From Alkalibacterium kapii (GTDB lineage Bacteria > Bacillota > Bacilli > Lactobacillales > Carnobacteriaceae_A), in the NCBI RefSeq assembly GCF_007988865.1, contig NZ_BJUY01000008.1, positions 1 through 64,000 of the forward strand: DNA of 64,000 bases, read 5' to 3'. Shown here one piece after another: positions 14,846 to 24,796 of the stretch. How positions within the stretch are numbered: position 1 is the first letter of the stretch; each line of letters starts with the position of its first letter. The position numbers and the translations under genes were made by a program. The notes beneath the pieces are model-generated. The model was given only the letters and a program-made list of their open reading frames with translations, did no database searches and was not told the origin of the DNA.

Positions 14846-15010
14846 TTGACAATAAAAAATTTTTTCAACAAAAAAAGATGTTTCTGCGTTATAATTAACT
14901 TTAGTGCAAAAAATGAAGAAAAAAATAATCAGTATGTGTTAAGAGAGTCCATACCACACTCAACACTCAGTGGTTTAAATGAGGTGTGGATTTTAACAGG
15001 AGGAATAGAA
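14846..15010 (+). promoter_or_regulatory. Leader region of the FAD oxidoreductase gene
   Basis: A TATAAT at 14890-14895 is followed by a 9-codon ORF (14913-14942) ending Ser-Met-Cys-stop but lacking a clear ribosome binding site. After it, CCACAC (near 14954) and GTGTGG (near 14985) can pair, ending in ATTTTAAC just before the AGGAGG of the gene. The layout resembles a leader peptide with an attenuator. A TTGACA at 14846 is too far from the -10 to belong with it. The rest of the gap back to 14698 shows nothing. Confidence 0.3.
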
Positions 15011-16510
15011 TTGAAAATCGCAATTATTGGAGGAGGCCTTTCAGGAGCTACTGCTTTGAAGACACTGTTGAGCCATCCTAATTTAAAAAAAGAAGACCGA
15101 ATCGATGTCTATGAGCCAAGAGAAGTCTGGGGTGTAGGACTTCCTTATGGTCCGGACGATGAGTCGCTGATGCTGAATGTCAGTCCGGATTATTTAAGTG
15201 TTGATGAGAATGATCCCCTGGATTTTCTGAAATGGCTAAAAGCCAACTATGAGAAGCCGTTAAATGATGAAGGGCTGGTCTCACGCCCTAAGTTCGGTTA
15301 TTACCTGGCTGAACGGTTTGAGCCGTATTTTAAACATGATCAGGTCACGCATATCCAAACTACCGTGTTAGATATAGATGTGTTGGATGCCGATACGAAA
15401 AAACAGGTCCAGCGAAAAAAAACTGGTCAATATGTGTACCGGCTGCAGACAGGAGAGGGAGCAGTCGAAGATCACTATGACGCTGTCTTTTTAGCCTTGG
15501 GTCACCCTGAATATGCGGATTACTATAATCTAAAAGGGAAAGTGCATTATGTATCCAATCCATATCCTGTGAATGAAAAATTATCACAGATCGATCCTGA
15601 TGAACGTATCGGCATTATCGGAAGCGGGGCTACAGGGATCGATTTGATGCGCTTTTTCAGTAGAAATTATGACCTGAAGCATCCATTGACCTTTTATGTA
15701 CAGGATCAGGGCTTTTACTTTGTGGATATCCCCTATGAAAATAAACCTTTCAAGTTTACTTTTTCAAAAGAATGGATCGCTGAAGAAAAAGCGAATGGTA
15801 ATGGACTTATACCTTTTACAAGAATCTTATCTACTTTTATACAAGATATCAAAGCAGAAGGCGTGGATGTCTTGACCGTTTATGACCGGTACAAAAAAGG
15901 AGATTTAGGTGCTATTAAAAAAGCTATAGACACAAATGATCAGGATTTAGCATTGATTCAAACTTATACCAGCAAACTTGTTTCTTTGCTCCCAAGTCTT
16001 TTCAATAGTCTAAGTGGTCATGACAAAAAAGCTTATTTATCAAATTATTACAATAAACTGCTATTTTTTAAATCCCGGGTACCTTATAGAACAATGATTT
16101 GGCTGCTTGATTTAATGAAAAGAGGAAAAGTGAAACTCGTTTATGGGTTAGAAGAAATCACTGCCTTAAAAGACGGGTCGTTTATTCTCCATGCAAATGA
16201 AGAAGAAACGGCAGACCGGCTTATCAATGCCACAGGATTTGAAACCCGTCTGCTTGAACTGGGTGATCGTTCCCCGCTGATTTATAACTTAGTCAATAAA
16301 AAAATCATTATACCTGATCAAAATGGACGATACGTATTGATCGATTGGCCTCAAGCGCAGGTTTTGAACCAGGAGTACGGCACGATGAATGGCTTGTTTT
16401 TCTATGGCCTGTTAGTTGGAGGAACGCAGCACGGAAATAACGATGCCCCTCTGACCTATCAGCTGGCGTCCGAATCAGCCAGCTGGTTTATGGATCAGCG
16501 AAAAGCTTAA
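15011..16510 (+). CDS. FAD/NAD(P)-binding oxidoreductase, YdhS-like (COG4529 type)
   Basis: About 499 residues beginning with a Rossmann FAD-binding motif (KIAIIGGGLSGATAL) and carrying a second dinucleotide motif (RIGIIGSGATGIDLMRFF). This pairing, and the conserved GLPYGPDDESLMLNVSP-type stretch, mark the FAD_NAD_binding_9 group of uncharacterised flavoproteins. No membrane segments are evident. The start is TTG 15011, 7 nt after AGGAGG; the upstream 55-codon extension has no support. Substrate unknown. Confidence 0.8.
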   Translation: MKIAIIGGGLSGATALKTLLSHPNLKKEDRIDVYEPREVWGVGLPYGPDDESLMLNVSPDYLSVDENDPLDFLKWLKANYEKPLNDEGLVSRPKFGYYLAERFEPYFKHDQVTHIQTTVLDIDVLDADTKKQVQRKKTGQYVYRLQTGEGAVEDHYDAVFLALGHPEYADYYNLKGKVHYVSNPYPVNEKLSQIDPDERIGIIGSGATGIDLMRFFSRNYDLKHPLTFYVQDQGFYFVDIPYENKPFKFTFSKEWIAEEKANGNGLIPFTRILSTFIQDIKAEGVDVLTVYDRYKKGDLGAIKKAIDTNDQDLALIQTYTSKLVSLLPSLFNSLSGHDKKAYLSNYYNKLLFFKSRVPYRTMIWLLDLMKRGKVKLVYGLEEITALKDGSFILHANEEETADRLINATGFETRLLELGDRSPLIYNLVNKKIIIPDQNGRYVLIDWPQAQVLNQEYGTMNGLFFYGLLVGGTQHGNNDAPLTYQLASESASWFMDQRKA

Positions 16511-16523
16511 CAGCAAAATATAA

Positions 16524-16557
16524 AAAAGGATGATCTCGTATATGAGATCATCCTTTT
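16524..16557. terminator. Bidirectional terminator
   Basis: AAAAGGATGATCTC and GAGATCATCCTTTT form a perfect 14-bp stem with a 6-nt loop between the convergent FAD oxidoreductase and codA genes. Confidence 0.9.
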
Positions 16558-16566
16558 GAATCATTT

Positions 16567-17845
16567 TTATTTTGTTTTTCTGTCAACATCCAGCTCTGTT
16601 TCATATTCACGTGGTTTTTTATTGAACAGATATTCACCATTTCTAACAGATGCCAGACATTCTGCGCGACGTCGTTGAGCTTCAAAGACGGTAGGTGCGT
16701 CCAGCACAATAAAGTTGGCGGGCTTACCTTCATCTAAACCGTAGACATCGTCTAGACGCATTAATTCTGCACCGTTATAAGTGACCAGATCGAAGTTACG
16801 CGGGAAGTCTTCTTCACGCATCAACTGGGTAGCGTGCAGGCCATTATCTAAAATGTTCATCAAATTACCTGAACCGGCAGGGTACCATAAGTCAACGATG
16901 GAGTCCTGTCCAAATGCCACGTTGATCCCCTTATCAACAAATTCTTTGACACGGGTCAATCCGCGACGTTTTGGATAAGTATCCTGACGTCCTTGTAAAA
17001 ATAGGTTTTCTGTAGGACACGAAACAAAGTTCATTTTTGACTGACGGAATAAGCCCATCATGCGAAAAGCGTAGGCGTCATCAGCAGAACCGAATGAGCA
17101 GGTATGTGAAGCAGTTGTTTGCTTACCATAATTCTGATGCATGATTTCTGCATTCAACACTTCAACAAAACGTGCTTGGACATCATCTGTTTCATCACAG
17201 TGAACGTCTATCAGCTTGTCATATTTCTTTGCAAGTCGGACGATTTCTTTGATCGATTTGTTCCCGTCTTCAGGACTCCATTCATTATGAGGGATACCCC
17301 CTACACAGTCAGCACCCAGCTTTAAAGCCTCTTCGACTAAATCGCGGCCTGATTTTCCATCTTTATTGTATGAATACATTCCATTCTGTGGGAAAGCGAC
17401 AACTTGAATCGTAATGTTGTCTTTTAACTCGTCCCTTACTTCTATGGCTGCTTTGATGCCGGCTAGATTAGGATCCGTACAGTCTGTTTGTGCTCTAATA
17501 TATTGCGTTCCGTAAGAAGCCACCTCATTGACAGCATCTCTAATACGATCTTTCATTTCTTCTTTGGTTGTTCCTTCTTTGTAACTGTTCCAAAGATCGA
17601 TCGCTTCAAATAATGTGCCAGACTGATTTTTCACTTTGTCATTCTGTCCAATGAAGTAATAATCTAAATGTACATGAGAGTCTACATAAGGCGGTAAAAC
17701 AAGTCGACCGTTTAAATCGATCGTTTCATCAGCTTCACCTAAATCGTTGCCGATGGCTGAAAATTTACCGTCTTCCACTAAGATTTCAGACGCATCTTCG
17801 TGTTTGTAAACAACAGCATTGATAAATTAACTCTTCATTTTCCAT
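16567..17845 (-). CDS. codA: Cytosine deaminase-like amidohydrolase with an apparent N-terminal frameshift
   Basis: A metal-dependent amidohydrolase resembling CodA, which deaminates cytosine to uracil. Metal and catalytic residues are visible: DSHVHLD, DVHCDETDD, SHTCSFG and FGQDSIVDLWYPAG. The gene begins properly at ATG 17845 behind AGGAGGTC (ATG GAA AAT GAA GAG TTA), but that frame ends after 19 codons. The main frame resumes at ATC AAT GCT; one extra T in the T3 run at 17824-17826 explains the break. Without it the N-terminus would read MENEELIINAVVYKHEDASE, a normal family start. It is either a sequencing error or a recent inactivating mutation; the internal GTG 17778 has no ribosome binding site. 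Confidence 0.75.
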
Positions 17846-18002
17846 GACCTCCTAGTTTAATCTTAATCTACCTTACTATTAAAAATTTTGTTTATCAATT
17901 GTTAAGCTTTATCTAGATTTTGGGAGTAAAACGCATAATTTAAACTAAATAAAATAAGGGCTATAATGAGTGGTAGTTAAAATAATACAAGGAGGAATAA
18001 TT

Positions 18003-19175
18003 GTGTCACAACATTCAGAACAAGCGAAACACTTTCCCTGGATCTATATGCTGCTCATGTCCAGTGTGACCTTTATGGCGATTCTATCAGAATTGGTCCC
18101 TTCGGGTGTTTTACCTCAAATGGGAGAAGGATTAAATGTGCCTACTTCAGAAGTTGGTTTACTTGTTACAGCTTATGGTGTTGCTTCAGCGATAGGGACG
18201 ATTCCTTTGATAACTTGGACGATGGAAATGAATCGAAAAAAACTGCTGATCATTGTCTTGATCGTCTTCGGTATTTCCAACATGATTATTGTTTTTTCTT
18301 CTAACTTTTACTTGACTGCCTTTGCACGTATTCTCGGAGGGGCATCAGCAGGGATCGTGTGGCCGATGATGACGGCGTATGCTATTCGCCTGGTTCCTAA
18401 AGGTTATAACGGTCGAGCGATCGCTGTTGTCATGGGAGGAAGTACCGTCGGTCTGGGAGTTGGTCTCCCGATCATGACGACGATAGGAACTACATTTGGC
18501 TGGCGCATTGAATACGGCGTGCTGGCTGGCATTTTTTTCCTGATCGCGTTACTGGTTGGTTTGGTTTTACCTTCTGCTGAGGGAGAAAAGAGAACAAAGG
18601 AAACCTCTCCCTTTCAGGTTGCTAAAAATAAATCTGTCTTGATCGTTTTGGTCGTGACCTTCTTTACTATGATGGCACACTATGGTTTATATACCTATCT
18701 ATCACCTTTGGTAGAATCCTTCAACCTCTCAGGCGGTGTCAATATAGCAACGCTCATCTTTGGGATAGGAACGATCCTGTCGGTTATACTAACGGCAAAA
18801 GTTATTGATAAGCACTTAGGCGGGTTAAATTTATTCATACTCTCTACTGGTTTAGCAGCAATGATTCTCTTTGCTGTGTTTAAGGGGACCTTTATTATTG
18901 CCCATATTTCCTTCTTCTTATGGGGAGTCGCCTTCGGCCCACTGGTTACTTTGTTTCAGGATGCGGTGGCCAGACAAGTCGACAAGGCAAAAGATATTGC
19001 CACGTCTCTGCAGTCAAGCATTTTCAATACGGGCATCGTCGTGGGAAGTGCAGTCGGGAGTGCTTTATTAAGTAATTTCTCAGTCTACTATATAGTGATC
19101 CTTTCTCTAGTCTTGTTGATTATTTCAATAGTAGTATCTGCTCTTTCCAAAAAGACATTTTTCACGTCACATTAA
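18003..19175 (+). CDS. MFS transporter, DHA1 type (12 TM)
   Basis: About 390 residues with twelve predicted hydrophobic helices and the DHA1-type pattern: a long first helix SSVTFMAILSELVPSGVLPQ, conserved loops around FARILGGASAGIVWPMM, and a central cytoplasmic loop near residue 195. This subgroup exports drugs, sugars or nucleosides such as arabinose and purines. Start GTG 18003 sits 7 nt after AGGAGG; a TATAAT lies at 17962-17967. It is divergent from codA, with about 160 bp between them, so joint regulation is possible but not shown. Confidence 0.85.
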   Translation: MSQHSEQAKHFPWIYMLLMSSVTFMAILSELVPSGVLPQMGEGLNVPTSEVGLLVTAYGVASAIGTIPLITWTMEMNRKKLLIIVLIVFGISNMIIVFSSNFYLTAFARILGGASAGIVWPMMTAYAIRLVPKGYNGRAIAVVMGGSTVGLGVGLPIMTTIGTTFGWRIEYGVLAGIFFLIALLVGLVLPSAEGEKRTKETSPFQVAKNKSVLIVLVVTFFTMMAHYGLYTYLSPLVESFNLSGGVNIATLIFGIGTILSVILTAKVIDKHLGGLNLFILSTGLAAMILFAVFKGTFIIAHISFFLWGVAFGPLVTLFQDAVARQVDKAKDIATSLQSSIFNTGIVVGSAVGSALLSNFSVYYIVILSLVLLIISIVVSALSKKTFFTSH

Positions 19176-19368
19176 GAGTCAGATAAAAAATAGAATGTAA
19201 AACAATACCCTGAAAAGCATCTATTATTATATGTTTTTTAGGGTTTTTTATGTGTAAAAGCACTGGCTGTATCTATTTTTTGATACTTTTATAAAGACAT
19301 TCAATAGAATATGTTTCAAAATAACGATGTATGATAGCGTTTAGAACCAGTGTGTGGTACTATGTTTC

Positions 19369-19416
19369 ATAAAGTAAGCGTTTTGTTGACACTTTATTTT
19401 ATACTGATATTATAAT
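19369..19416 (+). promoter_or_regulatory. Promoter of the mur operon with candidate MurR operator
   Basis: TTGACA (19386-19391) and TATAAT (19411-19416), with a slightly long spacing of 19 bp. An inverted repeat, ATAAAGT (19369-19375) and ACTTTAT (19391-19397), straddles the -35. A RpiR-family repressor bound there would block initiation. Confidence 0.5.
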
Positions 19417-19436
19417 AATCAAGAAGGAGATAAACT

Positions 19437-20282
19437 ATGGCCATAGCTACTTTGAATTTAAAAGAATATAAAAAGAATGCTAGTCCTACTGAAGCGACTA
19501 TTATCGAATATATTTTGAAGAATGTGGAAGAAACAAGTCAGATGACGATTTATGACTTGTCAGAGAAAACGTTTTCGTCTCCTTCTACAATTATCCGTCT
19601 TTGCAAAAAAACAGGATATAAAGGATACAAAGACTTTTTGAAAGATTTGATTTACGAGCAAGCTGTTCGTTCAAGTTATAAGCAGAAACACCTTGCTGAA
19701 TTGACACGAACAGATGAGATAGAAGAAGTAATCAACAAAGTAACTCATAAAAATATTCTTTCTTTGGAAGAAACAGAAAAATTGATCGATACAAAGACAA
19801 TAAAAATGTGCGTTCAAGAGCTTTATAATTGTGAGAAACTAATAATTTTTGGAATCGGAGCGTCACTTCTGGTAGCCAAGGATGCGCAGATGAAATTCAC
19901 TCGCATCGATAAAATGTCTTATGTCAGCGAAGACTGGCACACACAGCTTTTAATGGCAAAGAATATGAGTGAAAAAGATGTTGCCCTAGTGATTTCCTAT
20001 TCCGGTCAGACAGAAGAAATGATCACTTGTGCTGAAGTTGCCAAAGAAAATGGTGCTACCATCTTGTCGATCACGAAAACTGAGGAGTCTCCGATTAATA
20101 GATTAGCGGACCATCCTATTTACGTATCCTCTAACGAGTTCAGTTTTAGAAGTGGAGCCATGTCTTCACGTATAGCTCAGCTTAACGTCATTGATATCCT
20201 TTTTACTGCCTATATCAATAAAATGTATGAAGAATCTATCGAAATACTGGAAAAAACACAAATCAAAAAGGAGCGGGAATAA
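19437..20282 (+). CDS. murR: MurR/RpiR-family regulator of MurNAc-6P catabolism
   Basis: 281 residues: an N-terminal RpiR helix-turn-helix (about 1-75; FSSPSTIIRLCKKTGYKGYKDF) and a C-terminal SIS sugar-phosphate domain (about 125-260; LIIFGIGASLLVAKD, VISYSGQTEEM). It is expected to sense N-acetylmuramate-6-phosphate and control the operon it heads. GAAGGAG precedes ATG. The stop codon is directly followed by the murQ start, so the two are translationally coupled. The target ligand is inferred from the operon. Confidence 0.88.
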   Translation: MAIATLNLKEYKKNASPTEATIIEYILKNVEETSQMTIYDLSEKTFSSPSTIIRLCKKTGYKGYKDFLKDLIYEQAVRSSYKQKHLAELTRTDEIEEVINKVTHKNILSLEETEKLIDTKTIKMCVQELYNCEKLIIFGIGASLLVAKDAQMKFTRIDKMSYVSEDWHTQLLMAKNMSEKDVALVISYSGQTEEMITCAEVAKENGATILSITKTEESPINRLADHPIYVSSNEFSFRSGAMSSRIAQLNVIDILFTAYINKMYEESIEILEKTQIKKERE

Positions 20283-21173
20283 ATGGTTGAATTAGAAAAA
20301 ATGTCAACTGAAAAACAAAATCCAAACACAATGAATCTTGATCAAATGAGTGTAAAAGAAGCGCTCACTGTTATGAATCAAGAGGATAGAAAGGTAACCG
20401 AAGCAATCGAGGAGGTGATACCGGAAATTGAAAGTGCTGTGCATAAAATTATTGAACAACTGAAAAAAGGAGGGCGATTGATTTACACAGGGGCTGGAAC
20501 GAGTGGACGTTTAGGTGTTCTTGATGCCTCAGAGTGTCCACCGACGTTTGGGACACCTAAAGGAAAAGTTGTTGGTTTGATTGCCGGAGGAGAACGAGCA
20601 TTTACTGAAGCTATTGAAGGCGCTGAAGATAGTAAGGAATTAGGAAAAGAAGATTTAGTGAAACTGGAATTAAATACAAATGATATTGTTGTTGGTTTAG
20701 CAGCTAGCGGACGTACACCTTATGTTATCGGAGCCTTGGATTATGCTAGAGAAACAGGCGTGCCAACGGTCGCTATCGCATGTAACAAAAACACTAAGAT
20801 CGGTCATGCAGCGGATATTGCTATTGAAGCAGTGCCTGGCCCTGAAGTACTAACAGGTTCAACACGTTTGAAAGCTGGTTCTACTCAAAAAATGATATTG
20901 AATATGCTTTCCACGATATCTATGGTCGGCATTGGTAAAGTATACAAAAACTTGATGGTGGATGTTCAGCCAACGAATGAGAAACTCGTTACTCGAGCTG
21001 AAAATATTGTCATGAAAGCCACTGATGTTGAAAGAGAAACAGCTAAGAAAGCCTTGGCAGGAAGTGACGGAAAAGTCAAAGTAGCTATTATTATGATTTT
21101 ATTAGATATCAACAAAGAAGAGGCTATCAAAAAGCTTGAGGAATCAGAAGGACATATAAGAAAAGCTTTATAA
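20283..21173 (+). CDS. murQ: N-acetylmuramic acid 6-phosphate etherase
   Basis: A 296-residue cytoplasmic SIS-domain enzyme that removes the D-lactyl ether of MurNAc-6P to give GlcNAc-6P and lactate. Hallmarks present: YTGAGTSGRLGVLDASECPPTFG, VVGLAASGRTPYVIGAL and the C-terminal UBA-like helical tail. Length is typical. It starts ATG directly after the murR stop, with AAAGGAG upstream. Second gene of a complete muropeptide-recycling operon. Confidence 0.96.
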   Translation: MVELEKMSTEKQNPNTMNLDQMSVKEALTVMNQEDRKVTEAIEEVIPEIESAVHKIIEQLKKGGRLIYTGAGTSGRLGVLDASECPPTFGTPKGKVVGLIAGGERAFTEAIEGAEDSKELGKEDLVKLELNTNDIVVGLAASGRTPYVIGALDYARETGVPTVAIACNKNTKIGHAADIAIEAVPGPEVLTGSTRLKAGSTQKMILNMLSTISMVGIGKVYKNLMVDVQPTNEKLVTRAENIVMKATDVERETAKKALAGSDGKVKVAIIMILLDINKEEAIKKLEESEGHIRKAL

Positions 21174-21201
21174 GTTAAATTATAAAAAGGAGCAAAATCA
21201 G

Positions 21202-22629
21202 ATGGTTAAAAATAATGAAAAATTAGCTCAAGAAATCGTCGACGCTGTCGGTGGTCAAGATAATATTTACTCCTCTACGAATTGTATGACACGTGTGCGA
21301 ATGAACGTGAAAGACCGAAGTATTATAGATGAAGAAAGACTTAAAAGTACTGAAGGGGTTATGGGCGTAAACGATGCAGACACCTACCAAGTCATCGTCG
21401 GTCCCGGCACGGCTAAAAAGATCAATGATATTTTAGTAGAAAATTATAACGTTACTGAATCATCAAACAGCGCAAGCAACTGGCAGCAGAATAAACAGGA
21501 AATCAAAGGTCAGCAGCAGCAAAGCAAGTTCAAACAGGCTCTAGCAACCATTGCTAATATCTTTATTCCTATGATTCCGGCTATTATTGCTGCAGGGATT
21601 TTCCAGGGTATCAGCGGCCTTCTTGGAACAATGATTGGTGAAGAAACGATAAGTGGCGATATCTGGGAAGGTATTCGCATTACATTCGCTTTGATCGGTA
21701 ACTCGTTCCTTGGCTATTTTGCTATCTTCACTGGTGTTAATGCCGCTAAGCGTTTTGGTGCAACCGAAGCGTTAGGTGGGATGATCGGTGCCATGTCTAT
21801 TGCAGCACCGCTTATCGATTTATCTACATTAGTTGGTCTATATGATGCTGAACAGCCACTTAATTCTATCTTAACCACAGGTAAAGGTGGAATCGTCGGC
21901 GTTATCTTTGGTGTGTTCATCCTTGCCAAGATAGAAAAAGCTGTCCGTAAACGTATTCCGGATGTATTGGATCTAATGGTCACTCCGATCGTTACTCTCC
22001 TCATCACTACACTGCTTTTCGTATTCATTATCATGCCTGTTTCAGGTTTCCTTTCTGACTGGCTAGTAAGAGGACTAAGCTTGATCATTGGCTCTGAAAA
22101 CACATTTGTAAGTATTTTATCAGGCTATATATTGGCTGCCGTTTTCTTGCCGATGGTATTAGTAGGTCTGCATCACGGTCTAATTCCGATTTATGCGATT
22201 CAACTCGAAGCTTTTGGTGGGGTATCACTCTTCCCAGTACTGGCTATGGCTGGTGCCGGACAAGTCGGAGCAGCGATCGCGATTTATTTCCTTGCAAAAA
22301 AAGCCGGTGACAATAGACTGAAAGGTGTAATATCAGGGGCATTGCCTGCGGGTATTTTAGGTATCGGTGAACCGCTGATTTACGGTGTCACACTGCCGCT
22401 TGGGAAACCATTCATTACAGCTGGACTTGGTGCTGGATTTGGCGGTGCATACGTCATGATGATGGGTGTTATGGCTAACGCCTGGGGGCCTTCCGGATGG
22501 GTCGCACTTCCACTTATGCAAGATGGTATGATCCACTATGCTATAGGGATCATCATTTCTTATATCGCTGGATTTATCATTACACGTCTATTTATCAAAG
22601 AGGACGATTTAAGAAATGCAAACATCTAA
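21202..22629 (+). CDS. murP: PTS MurNAc transporter, EIIBC components
   Basis: 475 residues with an N-terminal EIIB domain (about 1-95; phospho-accepting Cys28 in NCMTRVRM) and a C-terminal EIIC membrane domain with about ten helices (about 110-470; conserved GIGEPLIYG near residue 395). It imports and phosphorylates MurNAc or MurNAc-GlcNAc disaccharide. There is no EIIA domain, so phosphate must come from a EIIA encoded elsewhere, as known for MurP. The substrate is inferred from the flanking murQ and mupG genes. Confidence 0.88.
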   Translation: MVKNNEKLAQEIVDAVGGQDNIYSSTNCMTRVRMNVKDRSIIDEERLKSTEGVMGVNDADTYQVIVGPGTAKKINDILVENYNVTESSNSASNWQQNKQEIKGQQQQSKFKQALATIANIFIPMIPAIIAAGIFQGISGLLGTMIGEETISGDIWEGIRITFALIGNSFLGYFAIFTGVNAAKRFGATEALGGMIGAMSIAAPLIDLSTLVGLYDAEQPLNSILTTGKGGIVGVIFGVFILAKIEKAVRKRIPDVLDLMVTPIVTLLITTLLFVFIIMPVSGFLSDWLVRGLSLIIGSENTFVSILSGYILAAVFLPMVLVGLHHGLIPIYAIQLEAFGGVSLFPVLAMAGAGQVGAAIAIYFLAKKAGDNRLKGVISGALPAGILGIGEPLIYGVTLPLGKPFITAGLGAGFGGAYVMMMGVMANAWGPSGWVALPLMQDGMIHYAIGIIISYIAGFIITRLFIKEDDLRNANI

Positions 22630-23656
22630 TACATTCGGTTTGGCTGTTTATGTCTCTGCGTTCAAGAGTCAGCAGCTGATACTCGAGAAACTGAAAAACT
22701 CTAACACCCCCGTTTTCACTTCACTGCATATATCAGAAGAAGTGTCAGAGTCGTACGTTAAAGATGTTGAGGAAATGTGTGAGTGGCTGCATCAAAATGG
22801 ATTCTGGATCATGGCAGATGTCTCGCCTTTGACTCTGGATCGATTCGAAGAAAGGTCTTTAGCTTCTTTGTCCAGACGCTTGCATTTAAATAATCTAAGA
22901 CTCGATTTTGGCTTTGATTTGGAAAAAGTGAAAACTGAAGCATTAGATGTCAGCTTTACCTACAATGCTTCAACCCTGCTTGATCAAAGCCCAGCAGAAG
23001 CAAATTGTTTATACATGCATAATTTTTATCCAAGGCCGGAAACAGGACTTGATGAGCTGTTCTTTACTACTTTAAACGATAAAATCAAAGAAAAATCAGG
23101 ACAGGTTTTAGCGTTTATATCAGGTGATGAAAAAAAGCGCGGCCCTTTATTTGAAGGGCTGCCTACGCTGGAATCCCATCGCTATCTGTCGCCTTATGCT
23201 CAATATGTTGATTTAAAAAAGCGTTACAGTGCGGACAAAGTCTTCCTTGGCGACATCAAGCTCTCTGATTTTGAGTTGAGCCTGATTTTAGACTACACAA
23301 AGGATGGACTCATACGTCTTCCAGTTGCTTTGTCTGAACCACTGACTTACTTGTACAACCAGCCCTTTACTGTACGAGTAGACTCTCCGGGCACGCTCAT
23401 TCGAGTACAGGAGTCCAGACAATATGCCCAAGTCGGCAGATCGGTCGAACCCAAACAAGTAGATGAGCGTTATAGAGGCTCTGTCACAATGGATAACAGA
23501 AAGTATAAACGTTATTCGGGAGAAGTTCAGATAACGAAAACAGATTACCCAAAAGATGAACGGGTAAATGTCATCGGTCGTTTAGATGAAAAGTATCATC
23601 TGTTACTGGATAATCTGCGTAATGGTGAGAAATTTATGTTTATACCAGCTGAATAA
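22616..23656 (+). CDS. mupG: 6-phospho-N-acetylmuramidase MupG (DUF871)
   Basis: A 346-residue cytoplasmic glycosidase of the DUF871 family. MupG cleaves MurNAc-6P-GlcNAc, the product of MurP import, into MurNAc-6P for MurQ plus GlcNAc. Family features: an N-terminal TIM barrel (FGLAVYVSAFKS, ADVSPLTLDRF, LRLDFGFD, NCLYMHNFYPRPETGL) and a C-terminal small beta domain (about 235-346). The start overlaps the end of murP by 14 nt, showing translational coupling. It completes the operon. Confidence 0.9.
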   Translation: MQTSNTFGLAVYVSAFKSQQLILEKLKNSNTPVFTSLHISEEVSESYVKDVEEMCEWLHQNGFWIMADVSPLTLDRFEERSLASLSRRLHLNNLRLDFGFDLEKVKTEALDVSFTYNASTLLDQSPAEANCLYMHNFYPRPETGLDELFFTTLNDKIKEKSGQVLAFISGDEKKRGPLFEGLPTLESHRYLSPYAQYVDLKKRYSADKVFLGDIKLSDFELSLILDYTKDGLIRLPVALSEPLTYLYNQPFTVRVDSPGTLIRVQESRQYAQVGRSVEPKQVDERYRGSVTMDNRKYKRYSGEVQITKTDYPKDERVNVIGRLDEKYHLLLDNLRNGEKFMFIPAE

Positions 23657-23657
23657 T

Positions 23658-23697
23658 AGAAAAACAGCAGCCCATTAAAAGGCTGCTGTTTTTCTAT
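23658..23697 (+). terminator. Terminator of the mur operon
   Basis: AAAAACAGCAGCC, 8-nt loop, GGCTGCTGTTTTT: a strong stem with T run right after the mupG stop. Confidence 0.9.
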
Positions 23698-23820
23698 TAA
23701 AGGTTTCTATACCAAACGATTTATTTTCTGCAGTCGAGTAAACAATTAGAATGTTAGAATACTTTCATGAATTATCGTATAATAAAGTATCACGAGTTTT
23801 ATTAAAGGATGTTTTAATCA

Positions 23821-24777
23821 ATGATCAATATTATAGGCGTTTTGCCGGATGACACAATAGAAACAGACGTTAAAGTAACGGAGGAAAATTTAAAGAGATA
23901 CAAATGGTATTGGGTGGATTTCAGTGAACCTACCGCGGATGAGTTTCAATTACTGGATACAGTTTTTCATTTTCATCCTCTGGCTATTGAAGACTCCGGC
24001 ATTATACTGCAGCGTCCTAAATTGGATTACTACGATGGATATGATTTTTATGTTACGCATACCGTTAAGCAGGAAGGAAAAGAGATCGTAAAAGAAGAAC
24101 TTGATTTTTTTGTCGGCGATAATTATATTATTACTTTCCATTTTGAAAAATCCAAAGAAGTCGAACAGGTATGGAATAGAATTACCTCTCAAACAATCGT
24201 AGAGAAATGGGATCCTTACTATGTCTTTTATCAGACATTAGATAAGTTGGTGGATGCCTATTTCCCAGTGATCTATGACATTGAAGAGAAGCTGGATGAT
24301 ATAGAAGACAATAAGCAGAATCAGTCAATGGATGAATTGATGGATGAACTGTTCGATATTCGTCATATGCTCCTGCATATTCGTCAAACGGTCAATCCTA
24401 TGCGTGATTTACTTTATCGCATGCTGAATTCTCAGCATCTGACAGGAGTAAAAAAACGCCGTGAGTACTTCTCTGATATTTACGACCATTTACTAAAAGT
24501 GTCAGAAATGGTCAGTTCAAACCGGGAAATCACCTCGGATATCAGAGATAATTACCTCTCCGTGACCTCTCATCAAGCCAACGAAGTCATGAAAGTCTTG
24601 ACTATCATCACCTCGATTTTCACACCGTTGACACTCATTTCCGGTATTTACGGCATGAACTTCCGTTACATGCCTGAACTGGACGATCGGTACAGTTACT
24701 TTATCGTTTTAGGGATGATGCTGTTTATTGGTCTGTCTCTGTTTTACTGGTTCAAGAAAAAAGGCTGGTTTGACTGA
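23821..24777 (+). CDS. corA: CorA-family magnesium/divalent cation transporter
   Basis: 318 residues: a large cytoplasmic N-terminal domain and two C-terminal transmembrane helices, with the CorA selectivity motif YGMN in SGIYGMNFRYMPEL between them. Only residues after about 260 enter the membrane, as in CorA pentamers. A TATAAT lies near 23777 and no magnesium-sensing leader is visible. Mg2+ is the usual ion; Co2+ or Ni2+ are alternatives. Confidence 0.9.
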   Translation: MINIIGVLPDDTIETDVKVTEENLKRYKWYWVDFSEPTADEFQLLDTVFHFHPLAIEDSGIILQRPKLDYYDGYDFYVTHTVKQEGKEIVKEELDFFVGDNYIITFHFEKSKEVEQVWNRITSQTIVEKWDPYYVFYQTLDKLVDAYFPVIYDIEEKLDDIEDNKQNQSMDELMDELFDIRHMLLHIRQTVNPMRDLLYRMLNSQHLTGVKKRREYFSDIYDHLLKVSEMVSSNREITSDIRDNYLSVTSHQANEVMKVLTIITSIFTPLTLISGIYGMNFRYMPELDDRYSYFIVLGMMLFIGLSLFYWFKKKGWFD

Positions 24778-24796
24778 TCGTTTTAAAATAACAGCG

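Noticed and set aside
17776..17778. GTG 17778 as true start of codA
   Set aside because: It has no ribosome binding site and would drop the N-terminal strand; a strong site lies before ATG 17845.
23700..23820. Magnesium riboswitch (M-box) before corA
   Set aside because: The gap is only about 120 nt beyond the previous terminator and shows no extended conserved pairing.
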